From NCBI GenBank assembly GCA_965277595.1, contig CBDIDH010000001.1, forward strand, positions 2,232,001-2,296,000: a stretch of 64,000 bases of DNA. Direction: 5' to 3'. The translations under genes and the position numbers were made by a program. Positions 31,429-40,121 of this stretch are shown here, one piece after another (the first letter of the stretch is position 1; each line of letters opens with the position of its first letter). This DNA is from CBDIDH01 sp965277595 (GTDB lineage Bacteria; Planctomycetota; Planctomycetia; Isosphaerales; Isosphaeraceae). The notes under the pieces were generated by a model that saw nothing but the letters and a program-made list of their open reading frames with translations, had not been told where the DNA came from and did not search any database.

Positions 31429-32463
31429 TTAACTCGCTTTGGCAACTGGAGTTTTGTCGTCGGCTTTTTCGGGAACGGCGTCGAGAACCTTGAGGAGGAC
31501 GTCGTCGGAGGCGATTCCTTCGGCCTGAGCCTCGAAGTTGAGGAGAACGCGGTGGCGGAGGCTCGGCAAGAAGACGCGGCGGAGGTCCTCGAAGCTCACA
31601 TTATAACGGCCGTCGAGCAGGGCGCGCACCTTCGCGGCGAGAACGAGGGTTTGCACGCCTCGGGGACTGCTGCCCCAGCGGATATATTGATTTGTGATCG
31701 CCGGGGCGAAGGGGCCGTCGGGATGCGTCGCGAGGCCGAGGCGGATCGCGTAGTCCTGAACGTGAGGCGCGACGATGATCTCGCGAACGAGGGCTTGCAT
31801 TCGAATAAGCGTCTCGCCGTCGATGACAGGCTCGGCCTTGGGTCGTTCGCCCCGGGTCGTCCGGTCGAGGATCACCGTCAATTCCTCGCGGGTTGAGTAG
31901 CCGACGACCAGCTTGAACATGAACCGGTCAAGCTGCGCCTCGGGAAGCGGATAGGTCCCTTCCTGTTCGATCGGGTTTTGCGTGGCCATCACGAAAAAGG
32001 GCTCTTTGAGCGTGTGGATCACGCCGCCGACCGTGACCGAGTGCTCTTGCATCGCTTCGAGGAGCGCGGATTGGGTCTTGGGCGTGGCGCGATTGATCTC
32101 GTCGGCGAGGATGATCTGAGAAAAAATCGGCCCGCGCTGGAAGTGGAAGACGCGGCGGCCGTCGGGGCCTTCCGAGACGATGTTCGTGCCGAGGATGTCG
32201 GCGGGCATCAGGTCGGGCGTGAACTGAATCCGGTTGAAATCAAGCGTCAAGGCATCGGCCAGGGTGCGTACCAGGAGCGTTTTTCCCAGGCCGGGAACGC
32301 CTTCCAAAAGCGCGTGGCCGCCGACGAAAAGACAGGTTAAAACGCCGTGGACGATGTCGTCGTGGCCGACGATCACCTTGCCGATCTCGGCCTTGACCTT
32401 CGCATAGGCCGTCCGGAACTCGTCCGCCCGCGCTTCCATCGTTCCGGTCGAGGCTGTGGCCAT
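31429..32463 (-). CDS. MoxR-family AAA+ ATPase
   Basis: A 344-residue ATPase. Walker A GVPGLGKT is at 55-62, Walker B IILADEI around 117-123, sensor 1 in MATQNPIEQEGTYPLPEAQ, the arginine finger region LDRFM, and sensor 2 near the C-terminal lid helix (SPRGVQTLVLAAKVRALLDG). MoxR proteins are chaperone-like ATPases that act on VWA-domain partners, which here are encoded on both sides. The ATG at 32461-32463 begins MATASTGTME; an upstream GTG in frame is less likely. The large VWA gene ends 47 bases before it and the small membrane protein follows after 27. Confidence 0.96.
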   Translation of the reverse strand: MATASTGTMEARADEFRTAYAKVKAEIGKVIVGHDDIVHGVLTCLFVGGHALLEGVPGLGKTLLVRTLADALTLDFNRIQFTPDLMPADILGTNIVSEGPDGRRVFHFQRGPIFSQIILADEINRATPKTQSALLEAMQEHSVTVGGVIHTLKEPFFVMATQNPIEQEGTYPLPEAQLDRFMFKLVVGYSTREELTVILDRTTRGERPKAEPVIDGETLIRMQALVREIIVAPHVQDYAIRLGLATHPDGPFAPAITNQYIRWGSSPRGVQTLVLAAKVRALLDGRYNVSFEDLRRVFLPSLRHRVLLNFEAQAEGIASDDVLLKVLDAVPEKADDKTPVAKAS

Positions 32464-32510
32464 GAGACAAAAACCCTCGTTCGAGTAGGTTCCAGACGAT
32501 CCAAAAAGGC

Positions 32511-35500
32511 TCACGAATTCGAGCCTTTATCCTTCTCTTTGTCTTTCTCTTTTTCGCGATCTTCCCAGACCTTTTGCTTGGCCCGGAGAAGGCGATTGGT
32601 GTAACTCTCGGGGGCCTCGGGTTTCGGCCCCGAGGGTGCCAGGCCACGAGCCGCTTCACCGGGGGTCGGCCTTGGCTTCGAGGGAGTCGGCGGGGCAAAG
32701 GGGTCGAGCAGTGGCTCGTTCGGGCCTGGGGTTGATTCGGAAGGCGGCGGGGCCTCGAACCGGGTCGCGGCGCGGGAACGATCGAGTTGATCGCCGACCT
32801 CGGCCTTGCGGCTCCGGAGCTTTTCCATGTACTCGGTCGCGGGGGCGACCTCGCGGCCTTGGAATTTTTTCCACTGATCGCCGACGAGGCGACGAACCCG
32901 ACCGACATCGGGCGCGATCCGACGAACCGCGACGTCGGCGAGAAAGATCACGGCGGCGAGCCAGAGGAGACTCGGCCAGAGGTCGGTAAAACCGCTGGGG
33001 TTGCTCAGGGTTGAATCGCGGCGGAAGTGGTCGGCCGAGTCCACCGTGCGGCGGAGGTCGGGGCGGCCGTCGGGGTGGGTCTTGAAGAAGTTGGTCTGGC
33101 CGTTCGTCACGGTCGCCAGGGTTTCGAGGTTCGCGGGGTTCGATCGAAGCTCGCGGTACTCATCGGAATACGGAACTGAGACGCCCGACGAGATCAGCCC
33201 TTGCACGCCCCCCGCGCCTCGATAGCCGAGGTTGACGAAGTAGTTGCCGCTGGAATCGGCGGCGTCGAAAGTGGCCTCGTACTTGCCGGGGGCCGTCTGG
33301 ACCAGCTCGATCGACTCCCCCTTGAGCGCGGGGTTGACGATGTTGCCGCGAATCTGGAGGAAGTTGAGGAACTGGTTGTCCTTGTCGAGCGCATCGACGA
33401 CGACCCGGATCTGCCCCTGATCGCGGCGGACGGTGAGGGTCAAATTGCCGGGATCAACGGGGCGCATCGACCAGCGGACGATCTGCGACCAGAAGGCGGC
33501 GTAACTCGCCCAGTCGGGCCAGGTCTTCGCCCAGCGCCGGCCGGCATCCGACGTGAAGGCGACCGATCGGCCCAGGCCGTACGTCCAGTGGGCGAGAATG
33601 GGATTGACCTGTCCCGTCGGCAAAGGGGAGACAATCGGCACGTCCACCAGCTCGTTTTCCTTGAGACTGGTGAGGACAAGGCCCGAGATCGGCGGCACGG
33701 GAGTATTGACGCCCAGGATTGGCTCGCTGAGAAAATTCACCTTGGGTGCCCAGGGCGTTGCTTGCTCGAAAATGAGCGGGCGCGAGATGATCCGGGCTTC
33801 TTTTTGATAGATCCGGGGGAGGGCCTTGGGATTGGTGACGTTGTAGAAACGCCCCTTGGTGCGGGTCGCCAGGTTCTTCATGGTGAAGGCGGCGCCGGGG
33901 TCGTTGCCGTGCGCGGCGGTGAGGACCGCCGTCACGGTGATCTTGTCGCGGACCAGGGCGGAAATCACCGAGGCCGAGGGGGGGGTCGGGTCGCCGTCGC
34001 TGATGATGACGATGTGCCGCGACATCGCATCCTTGACGTTCATCAACCCCTTGCGGGCCATCTGGAGCGAGGGGTCGAAGTCGGGCATGTCGCCGGGGGT
34101 CATCCGGTCGATCGCGCGGAGCATCGATCCTCGGGTGCTTCCGACCGGCCGGAGCGTGAAGAGCCAGGCTTCTTGCCCTTCCCAGTGGAGCATTCCGGCG
34201 TGGTCGAAGTTCGAGAGGGCATTCAAGGCGGCCTTGGCGACGACTTTTTGCCAGTAATTCCCTTCGGCGATCTCGCTGGCGTGCATGATCATCACCATCG
34301 CGCCGATGCCCTGAACCTTCAGCGCCTTGATTTGCATGTCAACCGGCAGGGCCTTCTCAACCGGCGTGTTCATCCAGCCGCCCGCGCCGAAGCTGTCTCG
34401 GCCGCCGAGCATGATGAGGCCCCCCCCCATCTCATGAACGTGCGACGCGAAAAGCTGATGCTGGCTCTCGGTAAAGGCATCCTTGGGGACGTTGCCGAGG
34501 ATCACCGAGTCATACGGTTGAAGCTGGGCGAGATCGTTTGGCATCGGGTCGCCATCGACCGAACCGGAGCCGTCCACGCGAGGGGCCACGAGGGTCGTGA
34601 CGTTGATCTTCTTTTCGGTCAGAGCCTTGACGAGTTCGGCGTGCTCGCCGCGTGTTCCTTCGATAAGCAAGACCTGCGCGGTGCCGCGGGCGTGCGTGAA
34701 CCCTTCGGCGACGTTATTGATCGCGCGCTGATCGCCGCTATCCTTGTCGGGAATGAATTCGGCCGTAAACGTGTAAAAATTCGGTTTGGTGATGAGTTGT
34801 TTGAGTGTGAGGACGTTCACGCCGCGGAGCAGGTCAACCGGCTGCGGCTTCTCGTTTCCGGGGGCGGGGGCTCGGTAGTTATCGGCCTTTTGAAAGATCT
34901 GGAGCGTGCCGTGGGTTGGTTCGCTGGCGCGGATGACGACGTTGATGTTGACGGTCTCGCCTTCCTTCACGTCGGGGGGAATCGAGACCTTCTCGACGAG
35001 CACCTCGCGGTTATAAAAATATTCGAGCGGAACGACGTCGATCTGAACACCGAGCGACTTCGCCGCGAGGGCCTGTTCGAGGGCGTTGCCTCGGTTCTCG
35101 TTGCCGTCGGAGATGATCACGAGCCGACGCGCCGAATCTTCGGGAAAGGTCGCGAGCGCCAGCTTCTCGGCGGCGGCGATGTCGGTATATTCGCCGTCGA
35201 CGGTGCTCTCGATCCCGAGCAAGTTGACCTCGGTCGGCGCCGGGGGCGTCTCGACGCTCGGGTTCTTGCCGAAGACGATGACGCCGGTGAGGTCGTCCTT
35301 GCGACGTTTCTTGGACGATTCGGTGACGTAATCGAGCGCCGATTTGCGAAGCTCGCGCGGGACGCTTTGCGAGGCGTCCACGAGGAAGATCGTCGTGAGC
35401 TTGTCGTTGCGTCGAACCGCCTGCAAGCCCGCGAGCGCGAGGACGATCAGGGTCAAGACCGTTCCGCGCAAGAGAATGGCCAGAATCCGGCGAAACGAAC

Positions 35501-35609
35501 CGAGGCCGGAAAGGCTCCGAAAGCTGGAGAGGACGAGCGGCACGAGGATGATCGGGATCAGCAAGAGCCACCAGGGGCGGCCGACCGTTACCGAGAGGTT
35601 GCCCAGCAT
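32511..35609 (-). CDS. Large VWA membrane protein with amidotransferase-like fold
   Basis: A 1032-residue protein. Two N-terminal helices (about 12-29 and 40-60) precede a VWA-like segment with DASQS. A glutamine-amidotransferase-class-I-like region follows (TAQVLLIEGTRGEHAELV ... MGGGLIMLGGRDSFGAGG) without the nucleophilic cysteine in the usual place, then a second VWA-like segment ending HIVIISDGDPTPP. Next is a beta-rich region, a C-terminal helix (LWPSLLWLAAVIFLADVAV), and a charged cytoplasmic tail ending in K/E/D repeats (EKEKDKEKDKG). This order is the one seen in planctomycete VWA proteins encoded next to moxR. The ATG at 35607-35609 is used. It follows the NHL gene by 25 bases. Confidence 0.9.
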   Translation of the reverse strand: MLGNLSVTVGRPWWLLLIPIILVPLVLSSFRSLSGLGSFRRILAILLRGTVLTLIVLALAGLQAVRRNDKLTTIFLVDASQSVPRELRKSALDYVTESSKKRRKDDLTGVIVFGKNPSVETPPAPTEVNLLGIESTVDGEYTDIAAAEKLALATFPEDSARRLVIISDGNENRGNALEQALAAKSLGVQIDVVPLEYFYNREVLVEKVSIPPDVKEGETVNINVVIRASEPTHGTLQIFQKADNYRAPAPGNEKPQPVDLLRGVNVLTLKQLITKPNFYTFTAEFIPDKDSGDQRAINNVAEGFTHARGTAQVLLIEGTRGEHAELVKALTEKKINVTTLVAPRVDGSGSVDGDPMPNDLAQLQPYDSVILGNVPKDAFTESQHQLFASHVHEMGGGLIMLGGRDSFGAGGWMNTPVEKALPVDMQIKALKVQGIGAMVMIMHASEIAEGNYWQKVVAKAALNALSNFDHAGMLHWEGQEAWLFTLRPVGSTRGSMLRAIDRMTPGDMPDFDPSLQMARKGLMNVKDAMSRHIVIISDGDPTPPSASVISALVRDKITVTAVLTAAHGNDPGAAFTMKNLATRTKGRFYNVTNPKALPRIYQKEARIISRPLIFEQATPWAPKVNFLSEPILGVNTPVPPISGLVLTSLKENELVDVPIVSPLPTGQVNPILAHWTYGLGRSVAFTSDAGRRWAKTWPDWASYAAFWSQIVRWSMRPVDPGNLTLTVRRDQGQIRVVVDALDKDNQFLNFLQIRGNIVNPALKGESIELVQTAPGKYEATFDAADSSGNYFVNLGYRGAGGVQGLISSGVSVPYSDEYRELRSNPANLETLATVTNGQTNFFKTHPDGRPDLRRTVDSADHFRRDSTLSNPSGFTDLWPSLLWLAAVIFLADVAVRRIAPDVGRVRRLVGDQWKKFQGREVAPATEYMEKLRSRKAEVGDQLDRSRAATRFEAPPPSESTPGPNEPLLDPFAPPTPSKPRPTPGEAARGLAPSGPKPEAPESYTNRLLRAKQKVWEDREKEKDKEKDKGSNS

Positions 35610-35634
35610 CGCCTCAATCCCCCTCGGACCGCTT

Positions 35635-36564
35635 TCAGAACCGGACGCGCTGGACGCGATGATTGTTCGAGTCAATGACCGAGATCGCGCCCGAGCCGTC
35701 GACCGCGAGCGCCCAGGGATTATTCAAGAGGCCCGGTTCTCGCCCCGACCCGCCCCAGATTCCCAGAAATTTGCCGTCGCGCGTGAACTTCTGGACCCGG
35801 GCGTTGCCGTACTCGCAGACATAGAGCGTCCCTTCGGGGCCGAGGGCCAGGTCATAAGGGTACGACATCTGCCCCGGCTCCGCACCTCGCGAGCCCCAGA
35901 CGCGCAGGAGTTTGCCCGTCGTGTCAAAAACCTGGATTCGATGGTTGCAACTGTCGGCCACGTAGAGATGATCGTTTTCATCCATCGCCAGGGCGCGCGG
36001 GCGGAGGAATTCGCCAGGCGAGTAGCCGTGCCCGCCCCACTGGCGGAGCCATGTCCCCTCGGGAGAAAAGACCTGGATGCGGTCGTTCTCGCCGTACTCC
36101 GCGACGTAGAAATTTCCGGCCCTGTCCAGAACGACGTCGGTCGTGTAGCCGAACCGGCCGGGGGTTGTCCCTTGCACGCCGTCGCCAATCTGGAAAAGAA
36201 GCTCGCCGCGATCGGAATAGACGAGGACGCGATAAAAGTGCGTATCGGCGACGAGCAGGCGGCCGAATCGATCGACGGTCAGGCCGCTCGGGCCGTCGAC
36301 GTTGAAGTCGGGGGTTCGCCAACCTCGGAGAAACTTGCCGTCGCGGTCGAAAACCTGAATGCGGTCGGTCAGGTCGGCCAGGTAAAGATGATCGCTCTGG
36401 TCAAAGGCGGCTGTCCTCGGCTTGTGAAGCCAGCCGGGTTTGGTGCCGTGAATGCCCCAGACAAGGTCGGGTTTCGAACGCCCAGGCTCGTCGCAACCCG
36501 AGCCGCCCAAAAGGCTCGCTGCGGCGATCACGATCACGAAGAGGGTTCGAGGAGAGAGCCTCAT
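35635..36564 (-). CDS. NHL-repeat beta-propeller lipoprotein
   Basis: A 309-residue exported protein with a lipoprotein signal (MRLSPRTLFVIVIAAASLLGGSGC, lipid-modified cysteine at about 24) and six NHL repeats of about 45 residues each. The recurring pattern is GxFxxPxxLAxDxxGxLYVADxxNHRIQVF (for example DHLYVADSCNHRIQVFD). Such propellers bind proteins or ligands on the outer side of a membrane. It is the first gene of the Bat/MoxR-type operon, 25 bases ahead of the large VWA gene. The start ATG at 36562-36564 fits the signal peptide; the longer open frame upstream reads into the 33-base duplication and is unlikely. Confidence 0.92.
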   Translation of the reverse strand: MRLSPRTLFVIVIAAASLLGGSGCDEPGRSKPDLVWGIHGTKPGWLHKPRTAAFDQSDHLYLADLTDRIQVFDRDGKFLRGWRTPDFNVDGPSGLTVDRFGRLLVADTHFYRVLVYSDRGELLFQIGDGVQGTTPGRFGYTTDVVLDRAGNFYVAEYGENDRIQVFSPEGTWLRQWGGHGYSPGEFLRPRALAMDENDHLYVADSCNHRIQVFDTTGKLLRVWGSRGAEPGQMSYPYDLALGPEGTLYVCEYGNARVQKFTRDGKFLGIWGGSGREPGLLNNPWALAVDGSGAISVIDSNNHRVQRVRF

Positions 36565-36663
36565 CCGGCAAAGTGCCTCGACGTTCGACGGGAAACCTGG
36601 GACGTTGATCCGACATCGCGAGTTGGGCGCAGGTAAAGTGTACAAGGGGCGATTCCCCTGACG

Positions 36664-36729
36664 CAAGTCAGAGCCCGAGTCGAATACGGTCGGGAGCAAG
36701 TCAGAGCCCGAGTCGAATACGGTCGGGAG
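36664..36729. repeat. Perfect 33-base tandem duplication
   Basis: Two identical 33-base copies (36664-36696 and 36697-36729), each starting CAAGTCAGAGCC and ending GGTCGGGAG. The second copy supplies the GGGAGG ribosome-binding site of the Rieske gene. The duplication lies in the divergent promoter region and could space or double a regulatory site. Confidence 0.95.
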
Positions 36730-36736
36730 GATCAAC

Positions 36737-37042
36737 TTGGCAAGGTTCGTCGCCGTCTGTCGTGTTGACGATGTCGTCGAGGGGCGCGGACGGGCCGTCG
36801 AGGTGGACGGCCTGAGAATCGCGGTCTTTCGCCATGACGGGGCCTTTTATGCCCTTTTTGGCCGTTGCCCGCATGCGAACGGAGCCCTCGGCCGGGGCTG
36901 GATCGAGGAGGGCGAGGCGGTCTGTCCGCTTCATCACTGGCGGTTCAAGCTGGAGACGGGCCGTTGCTCGACCGTTCGCGGCTATTCGGTTCATCGGTTC
37001 CAGTGCGAGGTGCGCGGCGATCAGGTCTGGGTCGAGGCGTGA
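36737..37042 (+). CDS. Rieske-type [2Fe-2S] ferredoxin
   Basis: A 101-residue single-domain Rieske protein. The cluster ligands are visible as C-P-H in RCPHANGALG and C-P-L-H-H in CPLHHWRFKL, the two halves of the CxH...CxxH motif. The spacing and the GRCSTVRGYSVHRFQ tail fit the small ferredoxins that deliver electrons to oxygenases or nitrite-reductase-like small subunits. The TTG at 36737 has GGGAGG six bases upstream. The gene stands alone next to a metallo-beta-lactamase-fold gene running towards it; the electron acceptor is unknown. Confidence 0.93.
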   Translation: MARFVAVCRVDDVVEGRGRAVEVDGLRIAVFRHDGAFYALFGRCPHANGALGRGWIEEGEAVCPLHHWRFKLETGRCSTVRGYSVHRFQCEVRGDQVWVEA

Positions 37043-37049
37043 TGGTGCC

Positions 37050-37931
37050 TTAAAGCCAGACTTTCAAACGGCCTCGAAGGCTGTCCGGCAACCGCTTATC
37101 GACAATCCGGGCAATCTGGTCGGGATGGAGTCGGGTGCTGAAGTGCGAGGCGATGATCACCTCGTTCTCGAACCGATCGGCGCGGGCGAGGATATCCTCA
37201 AGGTGGGTGTGCCCGAACTTGTGAATGATCGCGGCCCGCTCGCCCGGAGCGACGAAGGTCATCTCCATGATGAGGATCTCGGCCTGATAGACCTCGGGAT
37301 TGGCGTCGAGGCCGAGGGGGGTCGTGTCGCCGAGATAGGCGACCTTGGGAATCCGGATCTCGGCCGAAACCTCGACGCCCGAGTGCCTCAGGTCGCGGAT
37401 CTGATCGCCGGTCAGGTCGTGATACTCGGGTTTGAGCTTCTTCCTGCGCTCCCAGATCAGGAACCCGAGCGAGGTGATGGTGTGTTTTGTCGCGAAGGTG
37501 GTGACGACCAGCTCGCGCGAGACCTCGATCTCCTGATCTTTTTCCAGGCCGACGAGCTTCGCCGGTAACCGGCCGCGATCTAAACGTTGATAGGCGCGGA
37601 GGAGGGCTTCAACCGGCTCAACGGCCTCGGCGGGCATGTAGATGGTGGGGGGCTCCATCTTCATCATGCGGCGTCGGGCGACGTAAACGGGAAGCGCGGC
37701 GATGTGGTCGAGATGCGAGTGCGAGACAAACCAGGTCGGCGTCGCCATGAACGACCAGGGTTGGGCGCCGAGGTCGAAGCCGATTTTCAGCTCGGGAATG
37801 CGCCAGTACGATTGCACCGCCGCTCGGGAATATCCCTCGATCGTCAACCCCTTGTGGACGAGCGAACGAATCGGAGCGTTATCCACGGGATGGTCAAGCG
37901 ACTCAACCTCTGATTCGATGTCCGACGCCAA
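37050..37931 (-). CDS. Metallo-beta-lactamase-fold hydrolase, RNase Z-like
   Basis: A 293-residue protein with the zinc motif HSHLDH at 71-76 and later the metal-binding positions in YLGDTT and ASHFSTR, as in the RNase Z/ElaC group. The family can process tRNA 3' ends, but stand-alone members with a shortened exosite also hydrolyse other phosphodiesters, so the substrate is unproven. I chose the TTG at 37929-37931 because GAGGAG sits six bases upstream; the frame continues to 38015 but those codons lie in poorly conserved sequence. Just upstream is palindromic repeat copy 6. Confidence 0.9.
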   Translation of the reverse strand: MASDIESEVESLDHPVDNAPIRSLVHKGLTIEGYSRAAVQSYWRIPELKIGFDLGAQPWSFMATPTWFVSHSHLDHIAALPVYVARRRMMKMEPPTIYMPAEAVEPVEALLRAYQRLDRGRLPAKLVGLEKDQEIEVSRELVVTTFATKHTITSLGFLIWERRKKLKPEYHDLTGDQIRDLRHSGVEVSAEIRIPKVAYLGDTTPLGLDANPEVYQAEILIMEMTFVAPGERAAIIHKFGHTHLEDILARADRFENEVIIASHFSTRLHPDQIARIVDKRLPDSLRGRLKVWL

Positions 37932-38027
37932 GACAGACTCCTCAAAGAGCCGACCGTGAACAAAGAGTGCAAAAGACCAGTATAATCCTGACGTCGCGAC
38001 CTTGACACCCGACAACCCAAAGTCAGA

Positions 38028-38135
38028 AGGATTGCAAAGGCCCTCTTTTTATGACCAAGGACCGATGACCGATGACCAAACAGGCGGAATTTTTCGGTCA
38101 TCGGTCCTTGGTCATCGGGTCTTTGCAATTCTCCT
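38028..38135. repeat. Dispersed palindromic repeat, copy 6 (best preserved)
   Basis: The clearest copy: left terminus AGGATTGCAAAGG, left arm of four heptads (TGACCAA, GGACCGA, TGACCGA, TGACCAA), a central AT-rich spacer (GGAATTTTT), right arm GTCATCG, GTCCTTG, GTCATCG and right terminus CTTTGCAATTCTCCT. The termini are inverted repeats of each other. It lies in the divergent gap before the PfkB-like gene. Confidence 0.92.
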
Positions 38136-38161
38136 GCCCAGAGTAAAGACCAGCGCCTTTG

Positions 38162-39253
38162 ATGCCCGACCCACGACGCGTGCAGGTTTTCGGCCCGGCC
38201 TATCTCGATCGAGTTCTGCTCGTCGACGGCCCGATTCATGAATCTGGCCAGCCGCCAGTCGATCAGAGCGTCGACGGCGTCTTGACGTTCGGCCACGGCC
38301 TCCGATTTTCAACTTCCGCCGGTTTTTCGGTCACGATCGAACCGCCTGACGATTGGCCCGGACCGACCGTCTTGATTGACCTGTCCGGCGTGACGATCAG
38401 GGCCGACGTCGCGCGTCGCGGCCTGGCGTGGCATGACGACCTCGGCGGCATGGGCGCGGGGTTCGCCGCGGCGCTCGGCGGCGAACTCATCCATGCGGTC
38501 GGCTCCGTTGATGATCCGATGAGTCGGGAGATTCTCGACCGGCTGGACCGATTGTCGATACGACGCCGGACGATTCGGGTTCCTCAAAATCAGGCCGACT
38601 GGACCTTGCTTGTCACCAGCGGCCCTTTTGGCGACAAGATGCCGGTCGGCTTTCGAGGGTGTCACGCGGCGGTCGGTTCGCTCAAACCCGCGCTTCGCGA
38701 GGCGGGCGATTGCGACCTCCGCGTCGTGGCATCGTGGCCGAACCGGCTCGCGGCCGAGGCCCTGAACGCGCCGGGGGCCGGTGTGCGCGTCTTCGCGCCG
38801 ACGTTGCGCAACATGCGCGACCGAGAATATTCCGTCGTTCGGTTCGCCGAATCGATCGACATCCTCTGTTGCAATCTCCGCGAGTGGGAAGCTCTGGACG
38901 ACCGCGAGCAAATCGCCTGGCGGATTCCGGTTCTCGCGGTCACGAATGGCCCGTCGGGCAGCAGCGTCCGGTTCACGACGCCCGAAGGCGAGCCAGGACG
39001 CGTCGACCTCGCCGCCTTTCCGCGCTTGAAACCCCCGCGCGACACGAACCGGGCGGGTGAAGCCTTCGCGGCGACGCTCATCACGAGCTTGCTCGACGCG
39101 GGCTGGTCCAACGGCGTTGTCGACCAGGCGCTCATGACCCGGGCGGCCGAGCGAGCGCGCGCCGCGGCTGGTCTGGTTCTGGATCGCCTCGGTTTTGGGT
39201 TTCCGACAACCGCCGAGATCGACACGGCGATTCGCGCGGGGCGGGTTGAATGA
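38162..39253 (+). CDS. PfkB-family carbohydrate kinase-like protein
   Basis: A 363-residue protein with the ribokinase fold: an N-terminal substrate-binding region with the GGMGAGFAAALGG segment at about 98-110, and the PfkB signature 2 near the C-terminus as DTNRAGEAFAATL. The usual form is DTxGAGDxF, where the last Asp is the catalytic base. Here G is replaced by R and D by E (E300), so activity may be altered or lost. Sugar or nucleoside phosphorylation is the family role; the substrate cannot be assigned. The ATG at 38162 is chosen over the TTG one codon earlier. It lies between repeats 6 and 7. Confidence 0.8.
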   Translation: MPDPRRVQVFGPAYLDRVLLVDGPIHESGQPPVDQSVDGVLTFGHGLRFSTSAGFSVTIEPPDDWPGPTVLIDLSGVTIRADVARRGLAWHDDLGGMGAGFAAALGGELIHAVGSVDDPMSREILDRLDRLSIRRRTIRVPQNQADWTLLVTSGPFGDKMPVGFRGCHAAVGSLKPALREAGDCDLRVVASWPNRLAAEALNAPGAGVRVFAPTLRNMRDREYSVVRFAESIDILCCNLREWEALDDREQIAWRIPVLAVTNGPSGSSVRFTTPEGEPGRVDLAAFPRLKPPRDTNRAGEAFAATLITSLLDAGWSNGVVDQALMTRAAERARAAAGLVLDRLGFGFPTTAEIDTAIRAGRVE

Positions 39254-39257
39254 ATCG

Positions 39258-39346
39258 AGGAGGATTACAAAGTCCCGATGAGTGATGACCGAAATTTTTT
39301 CTTCTTGGTCATCAGCCATCGAAAAGACAGTCTTTGCAAACCTCCT
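39258..39346. repeat. Dispersed palindromic repeat, copy 7
   Basis: Left terminus AGGAGGATTACAAAGTCCC with GATGAGT and GATGACC; right arm GTCATCA and CCATCG; right terminus TCTTTGCAAACCTCCT. The inverted termini AGGAGG...CCTCCT are intact. It starts five bases after the kinase stop codon. Confidence 0.88.
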
Positions 39347-39443
39347 GGCCGCGGATGAATCGCCCGCGGCAGACGTGGCGCCTTCGTCGCGTTACAATGC
39401 GTCCGAGGGCGAGGAACGTTCAGGCTAACGGAAGGTGGCGCTC

Positions 39444-40091
39444 ATGTCGCGATTGAAACTGGGAACGAGTCTCCTCCTCGCGGCCTTGATCCTCGCGGCG
39501 ACGATCTGCCTGAACCTTCAGGCTCAGAACGCTCTCGGGCCGCGGGTCGTCCCGGAGTTTCAAGGGTCCGTGCAGGACGCCCTGCAAAAGCCCTATCCGT
39601 TCCACTTCAACAAACCGACGCCGCTGGATGAGGTCGCCAAGGAACTCGGCCGATCGCTTCAGGCCCCTGTCGCGATCGACCGCGCGGCGATCGGGCGACT
39701 TGGTCTGAAGATCAACGACGAGGTCCAGCTTGAACTCGAAGGAGTCCGTCTCAAGACCGGTCTCAAGCTCCTTCTCGATCAGCTTGATTTGACCTACAAG
39801 GTCGTTCCCGAAGACAATCTGCTCATCATCACCGACGCCACCGGCTCGGCCGAGCCGATCGACCAGGTTCTCGTCGCGCTCAAGTCGCTGCATCGCGACC
39901 TACATGCCTTGCAGGACGACATCGACGCGATTTACATTGCCCTGGGTCTCGACGCCGAGCCTGGAGCCCGACTCCGCAAGCCGACGATCATCGAGGAAAT
40001 GCCCCCCGCCGAAGGTCGCGAGCCCGAGAAAGGCCAGCCCAAGGACCACCCGCCCGGCCCCGTCAACCCTCGGTCGCGTCCCGGACTTTGA
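39444..40091 (+). CDS. Exported protein with secretin/TonB short-N-terminal-like domain
   Basis: A 215-residue protein with a signal peptide (KLGTSLLLAALILAATICLN, cleavage near NLQAQ). The mature region (about 50-130) has the repeat pattern LDEVAKELGRSLQAPVAID ... GVRLKTGLKLLLDQLDLTY ... DNLLIITD. This resembles the STN/secretin_N folds that mediate protein contacts in the envelope (family resemblance only). A helical segment follows, and a proline/glutamate-rich tail. The ATG at 39444 has GGAAGG about eight bases upstream; a GTG three codons before it would place the signal wrongly. It is followed at 30 bases by a gene on the same strand that likely shares its transcript. Confidence 0.7.
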   Translation: MSRLKLGTSLLLAALILAATICLNLQAQNALGPRVVPEFQGSVQDALQKPYPFHFNKPTPLDEVAKELGRSLQAPVAIDRAAIGRLGLKINDEVQLELEGVRLKTGLKLLLDQLDLTYKVVPEDNLLIITDATGSAEPIDQVLVALKSLHRDLHALQDDIDAIYIALGLDAEPGARLRKPTIIEEMPPAEGREPEKGQPKDHPPGPVNPRSRPGL

Positions 40092-40121
40092 TTTCCACAG
40101 ATAATAGAGGATATTTCCACC

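Noticed and set aside
33201..35678. An 825-codon open frame on the plus strand opposite the large VWA gene
   Set aside because: It is the antisense shadow of a gene with clear VWA and amidotransferase-like features; high GC at third positions keeps the opposite frame open. Its translation is Arg/Asp/Gly/Val-rich without domains.
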